Of a stretch of DNA of 63,255 bases, positions 7,677-16,454 are shown piece after piece. Origin of the DNA: Candidatus Paralachnospira sangeri (GTDB lineage Bacteria > Bacillota > Clostridia > Lachnospirales > Lachnospiraceae). The stretch covers positions 1 through 63,255 of the forward strand of contig CAJFOT010000059.1 in the NCBI GenBank assembly GCA_904397815.1, in the 5' to 3' direction. Numbering within the stretch: position 1 is the first letter of the stretch; each line of letters opens with the position of its first letter. The position numbers and the translations under genes were made by a program. Below the pieces are notes generated by a model that worked only from the letters and a program-made list of their open reading frames with translations, ran no database searches and was not told the DNA's origin.

Positions 7677-8573
7677 TTAATATTTTTTTATGGATTTCAG
7701 CTCATTGTATAAAAAACAGTAGGAGTCATACCGACGGCGGGAAATCTCTCCTCTCTTCACCGCGTCCTTGACGCGGCAGTCCGGCTCGTGGATATGGGCA
7801 CAGCCCTGAAAACGGCACAGGCCTTCATAGGGATCGAACTCCCGGTAGCAGTCTTTCAGTTCATCGCAGGCGATTCCCATAAGCTCCAGAGAACTGAAGC
7901 CGGGAGTGTCCATGATATAGGTATTCTTTTCCACATAAAACAGCTCTGAATGTCGGGTGGTATGGCGGCCCCGCTGGATTTTTTTGCTGACCGTTCCGGT
8001 TTCCATATTTGCTTCCGGTACGATCTGATTCAGCAGGGAGGATTTTCCCACGCCGGAGGGTCCGGCCAGAACCGTTGTTTTTCCTGCCAGCAGGGTGCGG
8101 ACTTCATCCAGTCCCCGGCCGTCATAATTGCTGATCATGAAAACAGGACATCCTGATTTCCCGTAGATTTCCCGGAAGCCAGTTTCAGTCTTTTCATCAG
8201 CCAGGTCTGCTTTCCCGAAACAGATGACGGAAGGGACATCCTGCAGTTCCATGGAGATCAGAAGCCTGTCCAGCAGATCCAGATTGGGTTCCGGCGATGC
8301 GGAGGCGAAAAGGATCAGCGCCTGATCCACATTTGCCACCATAGGACGGATAAGTTGGTTTTTCCGCTGGCAGATCTGGATCAGGCTGCCCTCCCGGGCC
8401 TTCTGATCCAGCACCTGTATTGTCACACTGTCCCCTACCATGGGTTTTATTTTCTGATTCCGGAAAATCCCCTTTGCCCTGCATTCATAGACGGTATCAA
8501 TGCCGTCATGAACATAGTAAAACCCTGCGATTCCCTTAATAATCCTGCCGTTGATCGTCTGTTCTTTTTCCAT
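7677..8573 (-). CDS. rsgA: Ribosome small-subunit-dependent GTPase A
   Basis: The 298-aa circularly permuted GTPase assists late 30S maturation. An N-terminal OB-fold precedes the permuted motifs: the G4-like FGKADL comes first, then G1 GPSGVGKSSLLN and G3 DTPGFSS. A C-terminal zinc knuckle is visible (CRFQGCAHIHEPDCRV). The G4 element reads GKAD rather than the usual NKxD, a mild divergence. It lies 30 bases downstream of the PASTA kinase gene, matching the Bacillus prpC-prkC-rsgA order, where the kinase can phosphorylate RsgA; that link is known from Bacillus, not shown here. Confidence 0.95.
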   Translation of the reverse strand: MEKEQTINGRIIKGIAGFYYVHDGIDTVYECRAKGIFRNQKIKPMVGDSVTIQVLDQKAREGSLIQICQRKNQLIRPMVANVDQALILFASASPEPNLDLLDRLLISMELQDVPSVICFGKADLADEKTETGFREIYGKSGCPVFMISNYDGRGLDEVRTLLAGKTTVLAGPSGVGKSSLLNQIVPEANMETGTVSKKIQRGRHTTRHSELFYVEKNTYIMDTPGFSSLELMGIACDELKDCYREFDPYEGLCRFQGCAHIHEPDCRVKDAVKRGEISRRRYDSYCFLYNELKSIKKY

Positions 8574-8603
8574 AAATCCTCTGTACTGTCTCTGCTGAGC
8601 GGA

Positions 8604-10928
8604 CTACTGCGCCGCCTGGCTGCTTTCTGATGATGAAGCGGATTCGCCTGAGGATGACTCGCTGCTTCCTGCCGGCTCTGGCCCCAGGCTCAGCCAGTAG
8701 TTTACTGTTGTTCCTCTGGCTACCTGCTGTCCTGCTGTGGCGTCCATGCCGATGACAGTGCTCAGACCTGCTGTCTGGCTGTAAGCATCTCCCTCCGCGT
8801 TATGGTTGGGGGTCAGGCCGCTGTCTGTCAGCATCTGAATTGCCTCGGTCTGGGATTTGCCTACGATATTGGGTACTGTTACCAGATCCTGACCCCTGCT
8901 GACAGTAATATTGACTGTCGTGCCCTCCTGGACAGAAGCGCCTGCCGACTCGCTCTGCCAGATGACGGTTCCCGCCGGAGCGGATTCGTCAAATTCCTGG
9001 CTGACCGTTCCCAGGTTCAGGCCATAGGCAGACAGCAGGGTCTCTGCCGCGCTTTGGGTTGCACCCTGGAGATTGGGCACTGTCGTCATCTGAACACTGC
9101 TGCCGGTACTGACCACATAGGAGACTGCCGTTCCTGCCTCCACAGTGGTTCCGGGTTCGATACCCTGACTGATCACGCTGCCTGCCGCCACGCTGTCGCT
9201 GCTCTGCTCACTGCGGGTTCCTGCCGTCAGACCGCTCTGCTCCAGCAGGGACAGAGCATCTGCCTCGCTGCGGTTGCGCAGATCCGGCACAGAAACTGTC
9301 GTTACCTCAGGCCCCTGACTGATATAAATAGTGACCGTAGAGCCTACCGGCGCCAGACCGCCCACTTCAGGATTGCAGTCATATACCGCGCCAGCCTCCT
9401 GGGTATCGCTGTACCCGGTCTCTACTGTGACCTCCAGCCCCAGCTGTACCAGCGCCCGTTTGGCGGCCTGCTCTGACATGCCCAGAATGGATTCCGGTAT
9501 CGTTACAGTGCTGCTCCCGCTGCTCAGAGTAATCAGTACCTGGGTATTTTTGCTGACCTCTGTTCCTGCTTCATATTCCTGGTCAATCACATAACCCTCT
9601 TCATATTCGTCTGAATAGTCATACTGGTAGCGGCGTCCCAGGGAGGCCTCCTGGAGCAGTTCTTCTGCTTCTTCCTGGGTTTTGCCTATTAAACTGGGCA
9701 TAATGGTGACCGACTCATCCAATTCTTCTGTCGTCACCTTAGTTTCATTGGAATTCTTCCGGGTTTCGGAGAAAAGGCCGAAAGCCCGGCCTACCACATA
9801 CAACGCCAGAAATACAATGACAATAGCTACAATAACGCCGATTCCGGTTACAATCCGTTCAAATCTTGGATCTACATCTTCTTCCTCATCATCCTCATCA
9901 TCGTAATCATCATCCTCGTCCAGTTCATCATCATCGTAATCATCATCCTCGATTCCCAGCTGATAGGCCTGCTCTGCCATCGCTTCGCTGCTGGATCTGG
10001 CCGCAGCGGCCCGTTTCGCCTCTGCCTTGATTCTCTGAGAATCTTCATCGGAGAAAATAATAGTAGGTCCGTCTGTGTTCAGAGGCACCGCTTTCACAAA
10101 ATCTTCGTCAGGCGTCATCAGCGCCCGCTTTAAATCCGCAATCAGTTCTGTAGCAGAACTGTAACGCTGTTCCGGTTTTTTCTGGGTGCATTTCAAAATG
10201 ATTTTTTCAATACTGACAGGAATCACAGGGTCCAGTACTCTCGGCGGGACCATCTCTCCCTGAATGTGCTGCAGGGCTACCGCCACGGTAGAATCGCCCT
10301 CAAAGGGAACTCTTCCGGTCAGCATCTCATACATAGTGATGCCCAGAGAATAGATGTCGCTGCGCTCATCGCAGTAGCCGCCTCTGGCCTGCTCCGGTGA
10401 AATATAATGGACGGAACCCATTGTATTGGAACTGATGGTCTGGCTGGATGCCGCCTTCGCAATTCCGAAGTCTGTTACTTTGACTCTGCCGTCTGAAGAA
10501 ATGATAATGTTCTGGGGTTTGATATCCCGATGTACGATATTGTGCCGGTGCGCCGCCTCAATGCCCTGAGCGATCTGCATGGCGATGCTGATGGATTCGG
10601 CGATTTCCAGTTTGCCTTTGTTCTGGATATACTGTTTCAGAGTAATGCCCTCCGCCAGCTCCATGACAATGTAATAAATATCTCCCTCCCGGCCTACATC
10701 ATACACGTTAACGATATTGGGATGGGTCAGACATGCCGCCGCTTCTGCCTCTGCCTGAAATTTGGATACAAAGGTTGTATCATTAATATATTCTCTTTTT
10801 AATACTTTGACAGCCACATAGCGGTTCAGCTTATGGCATTTGGCTTTGTAGACATCAGACATGCCGCCGCTGCCAATCCATTCCAGGATTTCATACCTTC
10901 CCCCCAAAAACATTCCTGCTCTTAACAT
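8604..10928 (-). CDS. prkC: PASTA-domain Ser/Thr protein kinase
   Basis: The 774-aa membrane kinase senses peptidoglycan fragments or lipid II and phosphorylates division and cell-wall proteins. The N-terminal kinase domain (about residues 10-270) has the glycine loop GSGGMSDVYKA, catalytic Lys in VAVKVLK, HRDIKPQNI, DFGIA and activation loop TMGSVHYISPEQA. An Asp/Glu-rich linker (about 325-350) precedes one transmembrane helix and five extracellular PASTA repeats, then a Ser-rich tail. Five repeats is above the common three to four. It follows its phosphatase gene by about 70 bases. The acidic linker is encoded by a tandem repeat. Confidence 0.97.
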   Translation of the reverse strand: MLRAGMFLGGRYEILEWIGSGGMSDVYKAKCHKLNRYVAVKVLKREYINDTTFVSKFQAEAEAAACLTHPNIVNVYDVGREGDIYYIVMELAEGITLKQYIQNKGKLEIAESISIAMQIAQGIEAAHRHNIVHRDIKPQNIIISSDGRVKVTDFGIAKAASSQTISSNTMGSVHYISPEQARGGYCDERSDIYSLGITMYEMLTGRVPFEGDSTVAVALQHIQGEMVPPRVLDPVIPVSIEKIILKCTQKKPEQRYSSATELIADLKRALMTPDEDFVKAVPLNTDGPTIIFSDEDSQRIKAEAKRAAAARSSSEAMAEQAYQLGIEDDDYDDDELDEDDDYDDEDDEEEDVDPRFERIVTGIGVIVAIVIVFLALYVVGRAFGLFSETRKNSNETKVTTEELDESVTIMPSLIGKTQEEAEELLQEASLGRRYQYDYSDEYEEGYVIDQEYEAGTEVSKNTQVLITLSSGSSTVTIPESILGMSEQAAKRALVQLGLEVTVETGYSDTQEAGAVYDCNPEVGGLAPVGSTVTIYISQGPEVTTVSVPDLRNRSEADALSLLEQSGLTAGTRSEQSSDSVAAGSVISQGIEPGTTVEAGTAVSYVVSTGSSVQMTTVPNLQGATQSAAETLLSAYGLNLGTVSQEFDESAPAGTVIWQSESAGASVQEGTTVNITVSRGQDLVTVPNIVGKSQTEAIQMLTDSGLTPNHNAEGDAYSQTAGLSTVIGMDATAGQQVARGTTVNYWLSLGPEPAGSSESSSGESASSSESSQAAQ
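9896..9951. repeat. 23-bp perfect direct repeat within prkC
   Basis: Positions 9896-9918 and 9929-9951 are identical, offset by 33 bases (11 codons). They encode the DDYDDDELDEDD-type acidic linker before the transmembrane helix. In-frame expansion or contraction by slippage would only lengthen or shorten the juxtamembrane linker. Confidence 0.9.
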
Positions 10929-11000
10929 AATACGAATTCCACGTCCTTTCCTTCCTTACACAAAAAGGGCGAAAACAAAGCACATCTGTTATGTACTCCC

Positions 11001-11744
11001 TTATTCCCTGTTGCATTCTGGATTGATAAGTATGACCGCGATGTTGTCACTGCCGCCATTTTCATTTGCCTGCCGCACCAGACGTTCCGCCGACTGGCGG
11101 ATATCTGCCCTGTCCTGCAGGATTTCTCCGATCTCTCTGTCTTCCACCATATTGGTCAATCCGTCAGAGCACATTAAAATCCATTGATTTCCTGTCAGTT
11201 TTACCTGGAAAATATCCGGGTCCACCATTTCCTGTACGCCGACCGCTCTGGTAATAATATTTTTCCTGCTGCGGTAGCCATAACTGTCCTTTTCAAGGGC
11301 TCCCTGTTCTACCATTTCTTCTACCAGAGAATGATCCTTTGTGATCTGACTGATCTGATCGCCGCAGACATAAAGTCTGCTGTCCCCCACATTCACCGCT
11401 GTCAGCACGCAATTGTCAACTGTACAGGCCACCAGTGTGGTGCCCATCCCCTGATAGTCTTCATTTTCTGAGGCCGCCTGAAACACTTCTCCGTTTACCT
11501 GATTCACTGCGTATTTTAATAAAGACGCCGGATCCGCTGTCTCCGGCCCTTCAGCGTTTTTAATGATCTCTGTCATACGGCGAACCGCCAGAGAAGAGGC
11601 ATAATCCCCAGCCTTGTGTCCGCCCATGCCATCGGCGACAATAAACAAATTTGGAAGACGCCCCACAGACTGCTCTGACCAAAACACAGAATCCTGGTTG
11701 ACGCTTCTGTGCAGACCCACGTCTGTTAACGCATAAGTCAGCAT
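11001..11744 (-). CDS. prpC: PP2C-family Ser/Thr protein phosphatase
   Basis: The 247-aa Mn/Mg-dependent phosphatase is the partner of the adjacent PASTA kinase and should reverse its phosphorylation events. PP2C motifs are all present: VNQDSVF, VADGMGGHKAGD, GTTLVA, NVGDSRLYV, MCSDGLTNMV and GGSDNIAVI, which supply the metal-binding aspartates. Length is typical of Stp1/PrpC. It lies between rlmN and prkC in the standard Firmicutes order, so phosphatase and kinase are probably made from one transcript. Confidence 0.96.
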   Translation of the reverse strand: MLTYALTDVGLHRSVNQDSVFWSEQSVGRLPNLFIVADGMGGHKAGDYASSLAVRRMTEIIKNAEGPETADPASLLKYAVNQVNGEVFQAASENEDYQGMGTTLVACTVDNCVLTAVNVGDSRLYVCGDQISQITKDHSLVEEMVEQGALEKDSYGYRSRKNIITRAVGVQEMVDPDIFQVKLTGNQWILMCSDGLTNMVEDREIGEILQDRADIRQSAERLVRQANENGGSDNIAVILINPECNRE

Positions 11745-11772
11745 CGGTCTTCCTCCTCTCGTGAGTTAATAT

Positions 11773-12828
11773 CTATTGATAAACAGTCTCTTCTGACTGA
11801 AATTTTCTTCTTAACTGGCCGCATGCACCTTGTATATCACGGCCCATTTCCCTTCTTATAGTAGCATTTATTCCGTATTTTTCAAGAGTTAATTTAAAAT
11901 TCTGCGCTTCTGTGCGGCTGATAGAACGGAAATTCCGTTCTTTAATCGGGTTCACCGGAATCAGATTGACATGGCAGTTTCGTCCCCGCAAAAGGGCAGC
12001 CAGACGTCTGGCATGTTCTTCCGAATCATTTACATCCTTTACCAGACTGTATTCATAGCTGATTCTCCGGCCGGTACGTGCAAAATAGTCATCACAGGCT
12101 GAAATTACCTCCCGGATGCTGTATTTTCTTGCAATGGGCATCAGCTCCCGCCGTGATTCGTCATCGGAAGCGTGAAGAGAAAGGGCCAGAGTAATCGGCA
12201 GATCTTCCTCTGCCAGTCGGCGGATGCCGGGCACGATGCCGCAGGTGGACAGGGTGATGTTCCGCTGGCTGAGATGGCAGCCGTTCTCATCTGTGAGCAG
12301 GCGGATAAAGCGGATGACATTGTCATAATTATCCAGGGGCTCGCCAGAGCCCATGATTACCACATTGGATACCTTCTCGCCGGTATCCCGGATAATCCCG
12401 TAGATTTGTTCCAGTATTTCCGACGGCGCCAGATTTCTGGCCAGCCCATCCAGAGTGGAGGCGCAGAAGCGGCAGCCCATCCGGCAGCCTGCCTGAGAAG
12501 AAACGCATACACTGCTGCCGTGTTTATATTTCATCAGAACACTTTCGATGACATTCCCGTCAGGAAGACGAAAAAGATATTTCCTGGTGCCGTCGATCTC
12601 AGATACCAGGACGGTAACCGGGATGAGGGTAATCAGCTGAAAAGTTTCCTCCAGTTTTTTCCGGAGTTCCCGGGACAGATCCGTCATTTCATCGAAAGAA
12701 GCCGCATGACGGCTGTGCAGCCAGGAAAAGATCTGTTTTCCCCTGAATTTTTTTTCTCCCATATCGGTCAATGTATCTGTCAGTTCTGCCAGTGTCATCG
12801 ACCGAATATCTTTCTTATCGTTTGTCAT
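11773..12828 (-). CDS. rlmN: Dual-specificity RNA methyltransferase RlmN
   Basis: The 351-aa radical SAM enzyme makes C2-methyladenosine at 23S rRNA A2503 and tRNA A37, which supports decoding accuracy. The iron-sulfur cluster motif is CRMGCRFC (CX3CX2C). Other family marks are MGSGEPLDNYDNV, LALSLHAS and a C-terminal GRDIQGACGQLR containing the methyl-carrying Cys. The length fits. It lies between rsmB and prpC. Confidence 0.96.
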   Translation of the reverse strand: MTNDKKDIRSMTLAELTDTLTDMGEKKFRGKQIFSWLHSRHAASFDEMTDLSRELRKKLEETFQLITLIPVTVLVSEIDGTRKYLFRLPDGNVIESVLMKYKHGSSVCVSSQAGCRMGCRFCASTLDGLARNLAPSEILEQIYGIIRDTGEKVSNVVIMGSGEPLDNYDNVIRFIRLLTDENGCHLSQRNITLSTCGIVPGIRRLAEEDLPITLALSLHASDDESRRELMPIARKYSIREVISACDDYFARTGRRISYEYSLVKDVNDSEEHARRLAALLRGRNCHVNLIPVNPIKERNFRSISRTEAQNFKLTLEKYGINATIRREMGRDIQGACGQLRRKFQSEETVYQ

Positions 12829-12863
12829 CGAATTTCTTACTCCTTCCTGTACGCCCCTTCTTC

Positions 12864-14213
12864 TCAGATTCTGCGGAACTGAGAGAGAAAAAATCCGTCA
12901 CAGCCATGAACACCCGGCAGCAGCTGCAGCCAGCCTTTTTCTGCTGTTCCGCCCCGCAGCCCTTCGGGAAGGGTCCCGGTCAGCGGTGTCAGCACAAAAG
13001 GAAGATGCGTCTGAATCCACCGGACATTTTCTTCATTTTCTTCTCTGGTAATGGTGCAGGTAGAATAGATCAGCCTTCCTCCCGGCTTCACGTAGCGGCT
13101 CACCACAGAGAGAATCTGCCGCTGCAGTCGCTGCAGGCCGGTAATTTCCTCCGGTGTCACCCGGTAACGGATATCAGGCTTTCTCCCAATCACACCCAGA
13201 CCTGAGCATGGAAGATCCGCGATCACCAGATCGGCCTTCTGCTCCCATTTTTCTTCATACACGCAGGCATCATGAACCACTGTTTCCACATTGGAAAAGC
13301 CGGTCCGCTCCAGATTTTCCCGGATCAGGCTGACTTTACGTTCTGTCAGGTCACATGCCCATACATGTCCTGTCCCTCTCAGCCGGTCTGTTACATCCAT
13401 TGTCTTTCCGCCGGGGGCAGCACACACATCAATAATACAGCAGCCCGCTTCAGGATCTGCCGCCGCCCCCACTGTCTGGGAACTGGTATCCTGTATCTGA
13501 ATCCATCCTCTCCGGAAGGATTTCAGCTGATCCGGCGGAACTGATCCCGACAGAATCAGACTTCCGGGAAACCATGGCCCCGGTTTCCACGATACGCCAT
13601 CCTGCTCCAAAGACTGTTTTACCTGCTCTGTGGAAGCCAGACTCTGATTGATCCGTACTGTCAGCGGCGCTTCCTCTGAGATGCCCTCCAATATCTGACG
13701 CACTGCGTCAGCGGAAAACATCTGATGCCACCGCCCGGTAATCCACCGGGGAACGGAGTATGTCAGAGACTCCCTTTCTGCCGGGTCATCGATGCCCTCC
13801 AGGGCCAGCAGCTGATCTTTATTTCGAATCAGAGCGCGCAAAACTCCGTTTGCAAAACCAGACAGATTTCGCAACCCATGTTTTTTCACCAGGTTTACGC
13901 CTTCATTGCAGGCTGCCCTGTCCTCCACACTGTCCATATAAAAAATCTGATAGGCGGAAATCCGCAGCACCGCCCGAATGAAAGGTTTCATCTTACTGAC
14001 ACGGGTGCTGGCCACCCGATTAATTCCATAATCTAAAAACAGACATCGCTCCACCGTCCCTGTAACCATTCTGGTGATAAATGCTCTGTCTCTTTTTTCC
14101 AGTTCCGGGCAGGCCGCCAGGGTCCGGCGGAGCAGCACATGACTGTATTCCCCCTGATCCATGATCTTTTGAACCATCAGAGCGGCCATTTCCCTTGTAT
14201 TGACTTTAGTCAC
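12864..14213 (-). CDS. rsmB: 16S rRNA (cytosine-967-C5)-methyltransferase
   Basis: The 449-aa protein joins an N-terminal NusB-like RNA-binding domain (MAALMVQKIMDQGEYSHVLL...) to a C-terminal SAM-dependent Rossmann domain. SAM-binding DVCAAPGGKTMDV and the catalytic-Cys motif ADLPCSGLGVIGRKPD are clear, as is STCTITREENE. It starts with GTG at 14213, 4 bases after GGAGGG, overlapping the zinc-peptidase stop by 8 bases. It is the fmt-linked sun/rsmB gene of many bacteria. Confidence 0.95.
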   Translation of the reverse strand: MTKVNTREMAALMVQKIMDQGEYSHVLLRRTLAACPELEKRDRAFITRMVTGTVERCLFLDYGINRVASTRVSKMKPFIRAVLRISAYQIFYMDSVEDRAACNEGVNLVKKHGLRNLSGFANGVLRALIRNKDQLLALEGIDDPAERESLTYSVPRWITGRWHQMFSADAVRQILEGISEEAPLTVRINQSLASTEQVKQSLEQDGVSWKPGPWFPGSLILSGSVPPDQLKSFRRGWIQIQDTSSQTVGAAADPEAGCCIIDVCAAPGGKTMDVTDRLRGTGHVWACDLTERKVSLIRENLERTGFSNVETVVHDACVYEEKWEQKADLVIADLPCSGLGVIGRKPDIRYRVTPEEITGLQRLQRQILSVVSRYVKPGGRLIYSTCTITREENEENVRWIQTHLPFVLTPLTGTLPEGLRGGTAEKGWLQLLPGVHGCDGFFLSQFRRI

Positions 14214-14907
14214 GATCCCTCCGTCCTCCGAACAGCAGAATTACCCGCAGCAGCTGCAGAAGTGAAGCGGCTGCCGCTGCCACATAAGTCAGGGCTGCTG
14301 CAGAAAGTACCTTCCGCACATCGGATACTTCATCTCGGTAGAGGATGCCGTTTTCCTCCAGCAGCCGCATCGCCCGGTTAGAAGCATTCAGTTCTACCGG
14401 CAAAGTTACCAGCTGAAACAGCACAGAGAGGCTGAACAGCAGGATGCCCAGATTAATCAGAAAGGAATTCCGGCCTGAAATCAGCAGTCCGAAGATCAGC
14501 AGGGGCCAGGCGATGGTGGCTCCCAGATTTGCCGCGGGAACCAGAGCCGTCCGGATCTTCAGCGGCATATAGGCGCGGGCATGCTGCACTGCATGGCCGC
14601 ACTCATGGGCAGCCACGCCTACCGCAGCTACAGAAGTTGACCCGTATACCGAGGAAGACAGACGCAGCACCTTGGAGGACGGATCATAGTGATCTGTCAG
14701 TTCCCCTGCCACGTGCTGGATAGAGACATCATAAATCCCCTGGGAATTCAGAATCCTTCTGGCTGCTTCTGCGCCGGTCATGCCGGAGCGGCTGCCGACT
14801 TTGGAATAAGCGGAATAAGTGGATCTGACCCTGGCCGACGCCATAATGGATAAAACAGCGCCGATCAGAACCAGAAAATAGGTTGGGTCAAAGATGGGGT
14901 AAAACAT
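14206..14907 (-). CDS. Membrane zinc metallopeptidase (YugP family)
   Basis: The 233-aa protein has the zincin motif AAHECGHAVQHA (HEXXH) with flanking membrane segments: one at the N-terminus (YFLVLIGAVLSIMASA) and a pair in the middle (ALVPAANLGATIAWPLLIFGLLI and LGILLFSLSVLFQLV). This matches the YugP neutral zinc metallopeptidase family, inserted between fmt and rsmB in many Clostridia. The substrate is unknown; a role in membrane protein quality control is only a guess. GGAG lies 8 bases before the ATG. Confidence 0.9.
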   Translation of the reverse strand: MFYPIFDPTYFLVLIGAVLSIMASARVRSTYSAYSKVGSRSGMTGAEAARRILNSQGIYDVSIQHVAGELTDHYDPSSKVLRLSSSVYGSTSVAAVGVAAHECGHAVQHARAYMPLKIRTALVPAANLGATIAWPLLIFGLLISGRNSFLINLGILLFSLSVLFQLVTLPVELNASNRAMRLLEENGILYRDEVSDVRKVLSAAALTYVAAAAASLLQLLRVILLFGGRRDRD

Positions 14908-14918
14908 TCTGTCATCTC

Positions 14919-15851
14919 CTAATCTTTAAAACATAGTCCTTCCGTCAGCGGATACCCTCTCAGAAATGCGTCTGCATCCATACGCTTTTTCCCTTCGGGC
15001 TGCAGGCAGGTAACACGCAGGAGGCCGCTGCCGGTCTTCACAGAGAAATCATGTTTGGTAACAGCGCAGATCTGTCCGGGATATAAGTCGGGGCAGCTGT
15101 CCGGCTCAACCACAGCTTTCCAGATCTTAATCATCTTTCCCTGAAGACGGGAGTAAGCGCTGGGCCATGGATCCATCCCCCGAATCAGCCGCTCGATTTC
15201 CGCTGCCGGTCTGTTCCAGTCGATTTTTCCCATAGACTTCTCCAGCATCGATGCGTAACAGGATTCTCCGGTCTGGGGTACGGGAATCAGCTCCCCTTTC
15301 TCCAGCCTGTTTAAAGCCTGTACAATCAGGTCCGCGCCCAGAGCGCTCAGTTTATCGTGGAGGGAACCGCCGGTCTCGTCAGGGGCGATGGCCACCTCTT
15401 CTTTCAGCAGCATATCACCGGTATCCAGCCCTTCATCCATCTGCATGATGGTGACGCCGGTTTTCTCCTCTCCATTGATTACCGCCCACTGGATCGGAGC
15501 GGCGCCTCTGTACCGCGGCAGAAGGGAGGCATGGATATTCAGGCAGCCATACCGGGGAATTCTCAGAATCTCCCCTGAAAGAAGCTGGCCGAAAGCTGCC
15601 ACTACAATCACATCCGGAGCGATGGAATGGAGGACGGCTGTAAATTCGCTGTCTTTTACCCGCCGGGGCTGATAGACCGGAATGCCATATTCCAGAGCCT
15701 TTTCCTTTACCGGAGGCATTTGGACTGCTTTTCCCCTGCCCTTCGGCTTATCCGGCTGAGTTACCGCGGCGGCAATTTCAAATCCTGCTTTCCGCAAAGC
15801 TTCCAGCGGGCCGACAGCAAAATCCGGGGTGCCCATATATACGATTTTCAT
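14919..15851 (-). CDS. fmt: Methionyl-tRNA formyltransferase
   Basis: The 310-aa enzyme formylates initiator Met-tRNA with 10-formyl-tetrahydrofolate. The formyltransferase catalytic region is plain: NIHASLLPRYRGAAPIQWAV with the Asn-His pair, and QMDEGLDTGDML with the catalytic Asp. A C-terminal OB-like tRNA-binding domain follows. It is directly downstream of def, so formylation and deformylation are encoded together. Confidence 0.97.
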   Translation of the reverse strand: MKIVYMGTPDFAVGPLEALRKAGFEIAAAVTQPDKPKGRGKAVQMPPVKEKALEYGIPVYQPRRVKDSEFTAVLHSIAPDVIVVAAFGQLLSGEILRIPRYGCLNIHASLLPRYRGAAPIQWAVINGEEKTGVTIMQMDEGLDTGDMLLKEEVAIAPDETGGSLHDKLSALGADLIVQALNRLEKGELIPVPQTGESCYASMLEKSMGKIDWNRPAAEIERLIRGMDPWPSAYSRLQGKMIKIWKAVVEPDSCPDLYPGQICAVTKHDFSVKTGSGLLRVTCLQPEGKKRMDADAFLRGYPLTEGLCFKD

Positions 15852-15938
15852 TGCAGGTCACATCCTTTATTTCATTCTTTCATTATAACCGAAAATAGGG
15901 AAAAAAGAACCACTTCATATAAAATTCATTTTTTCCTT

Positions 15939-16412
15939 CTATTCTTCATCCTCTGCAGGAACATCCATCAGTTCCCCTTCCATTTTATCTACATACATAA
16001 TGCCGTCCAGATGATCACATTCATGGCAGATGGCCCTGGCCATCAGTTCTTCCCCTTCCAGAGTAAATTCCTCCATATTTTTGTCCTGGGCTTTTACGAT
16101 CACATGATTGGGCCGTGTTACTATTGCGTGCTTTCCGGGGAGACTGAGACATCCTTCCAGGCCTGACTGTTCACCGTCTGTCTCTATGATTTGGGGATTT
16201 ACCAGCACCACAGGGCCATCGCCCACATCAATCACTACAATCCGCTTCAGGACGCCCACCTGGGGTGCTGCCAGACCCACGCCCCCGGCCAGATACATGG
16301 TATCCAGCATATCTTCAATCAGGTTTTTTGTTCGCTCTGTCATCTCTTTTACAGGCTTGGATGTTTTCCGGAGCACATCGTCGCCCAAAGTACGGATATT
16401 TCTAATTGCCAT
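15939..16412 (-). CDS. def: Peptide deformylase
   Basis: The 157-aa metalloenzyme removes the N-formyl group from nascent proteins. All three motifs are present: GVGLAAPQVG, EGCLSLPG (metal-binding Cys) and the zincin-like CHECDHLDG (HEXXH with two metal His). It is a type I-like short form. It lies between priA and fmt in the conserved Firmicutes order. Confidence 0.97.
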   Translation of the reverse strand: MAIRNIRTLGDDVLRKTSKPVKEMTERTKNLIEDMLDTMYLAGGVGLAAPQVGVLKRIVVIDVGDGPVVLVNPQIIETDGEQSGLEGCLSLPGKHAIVTRPNHVIVKAQDKNMEEFTLEGEELMARAICHECDHLDGIMYVDKMEGELMDVPAEDEE

Positions 16413-16454
16413 AGTCTTGTTTCAATCCTTTCATATGTCATATAAGATCGCATT

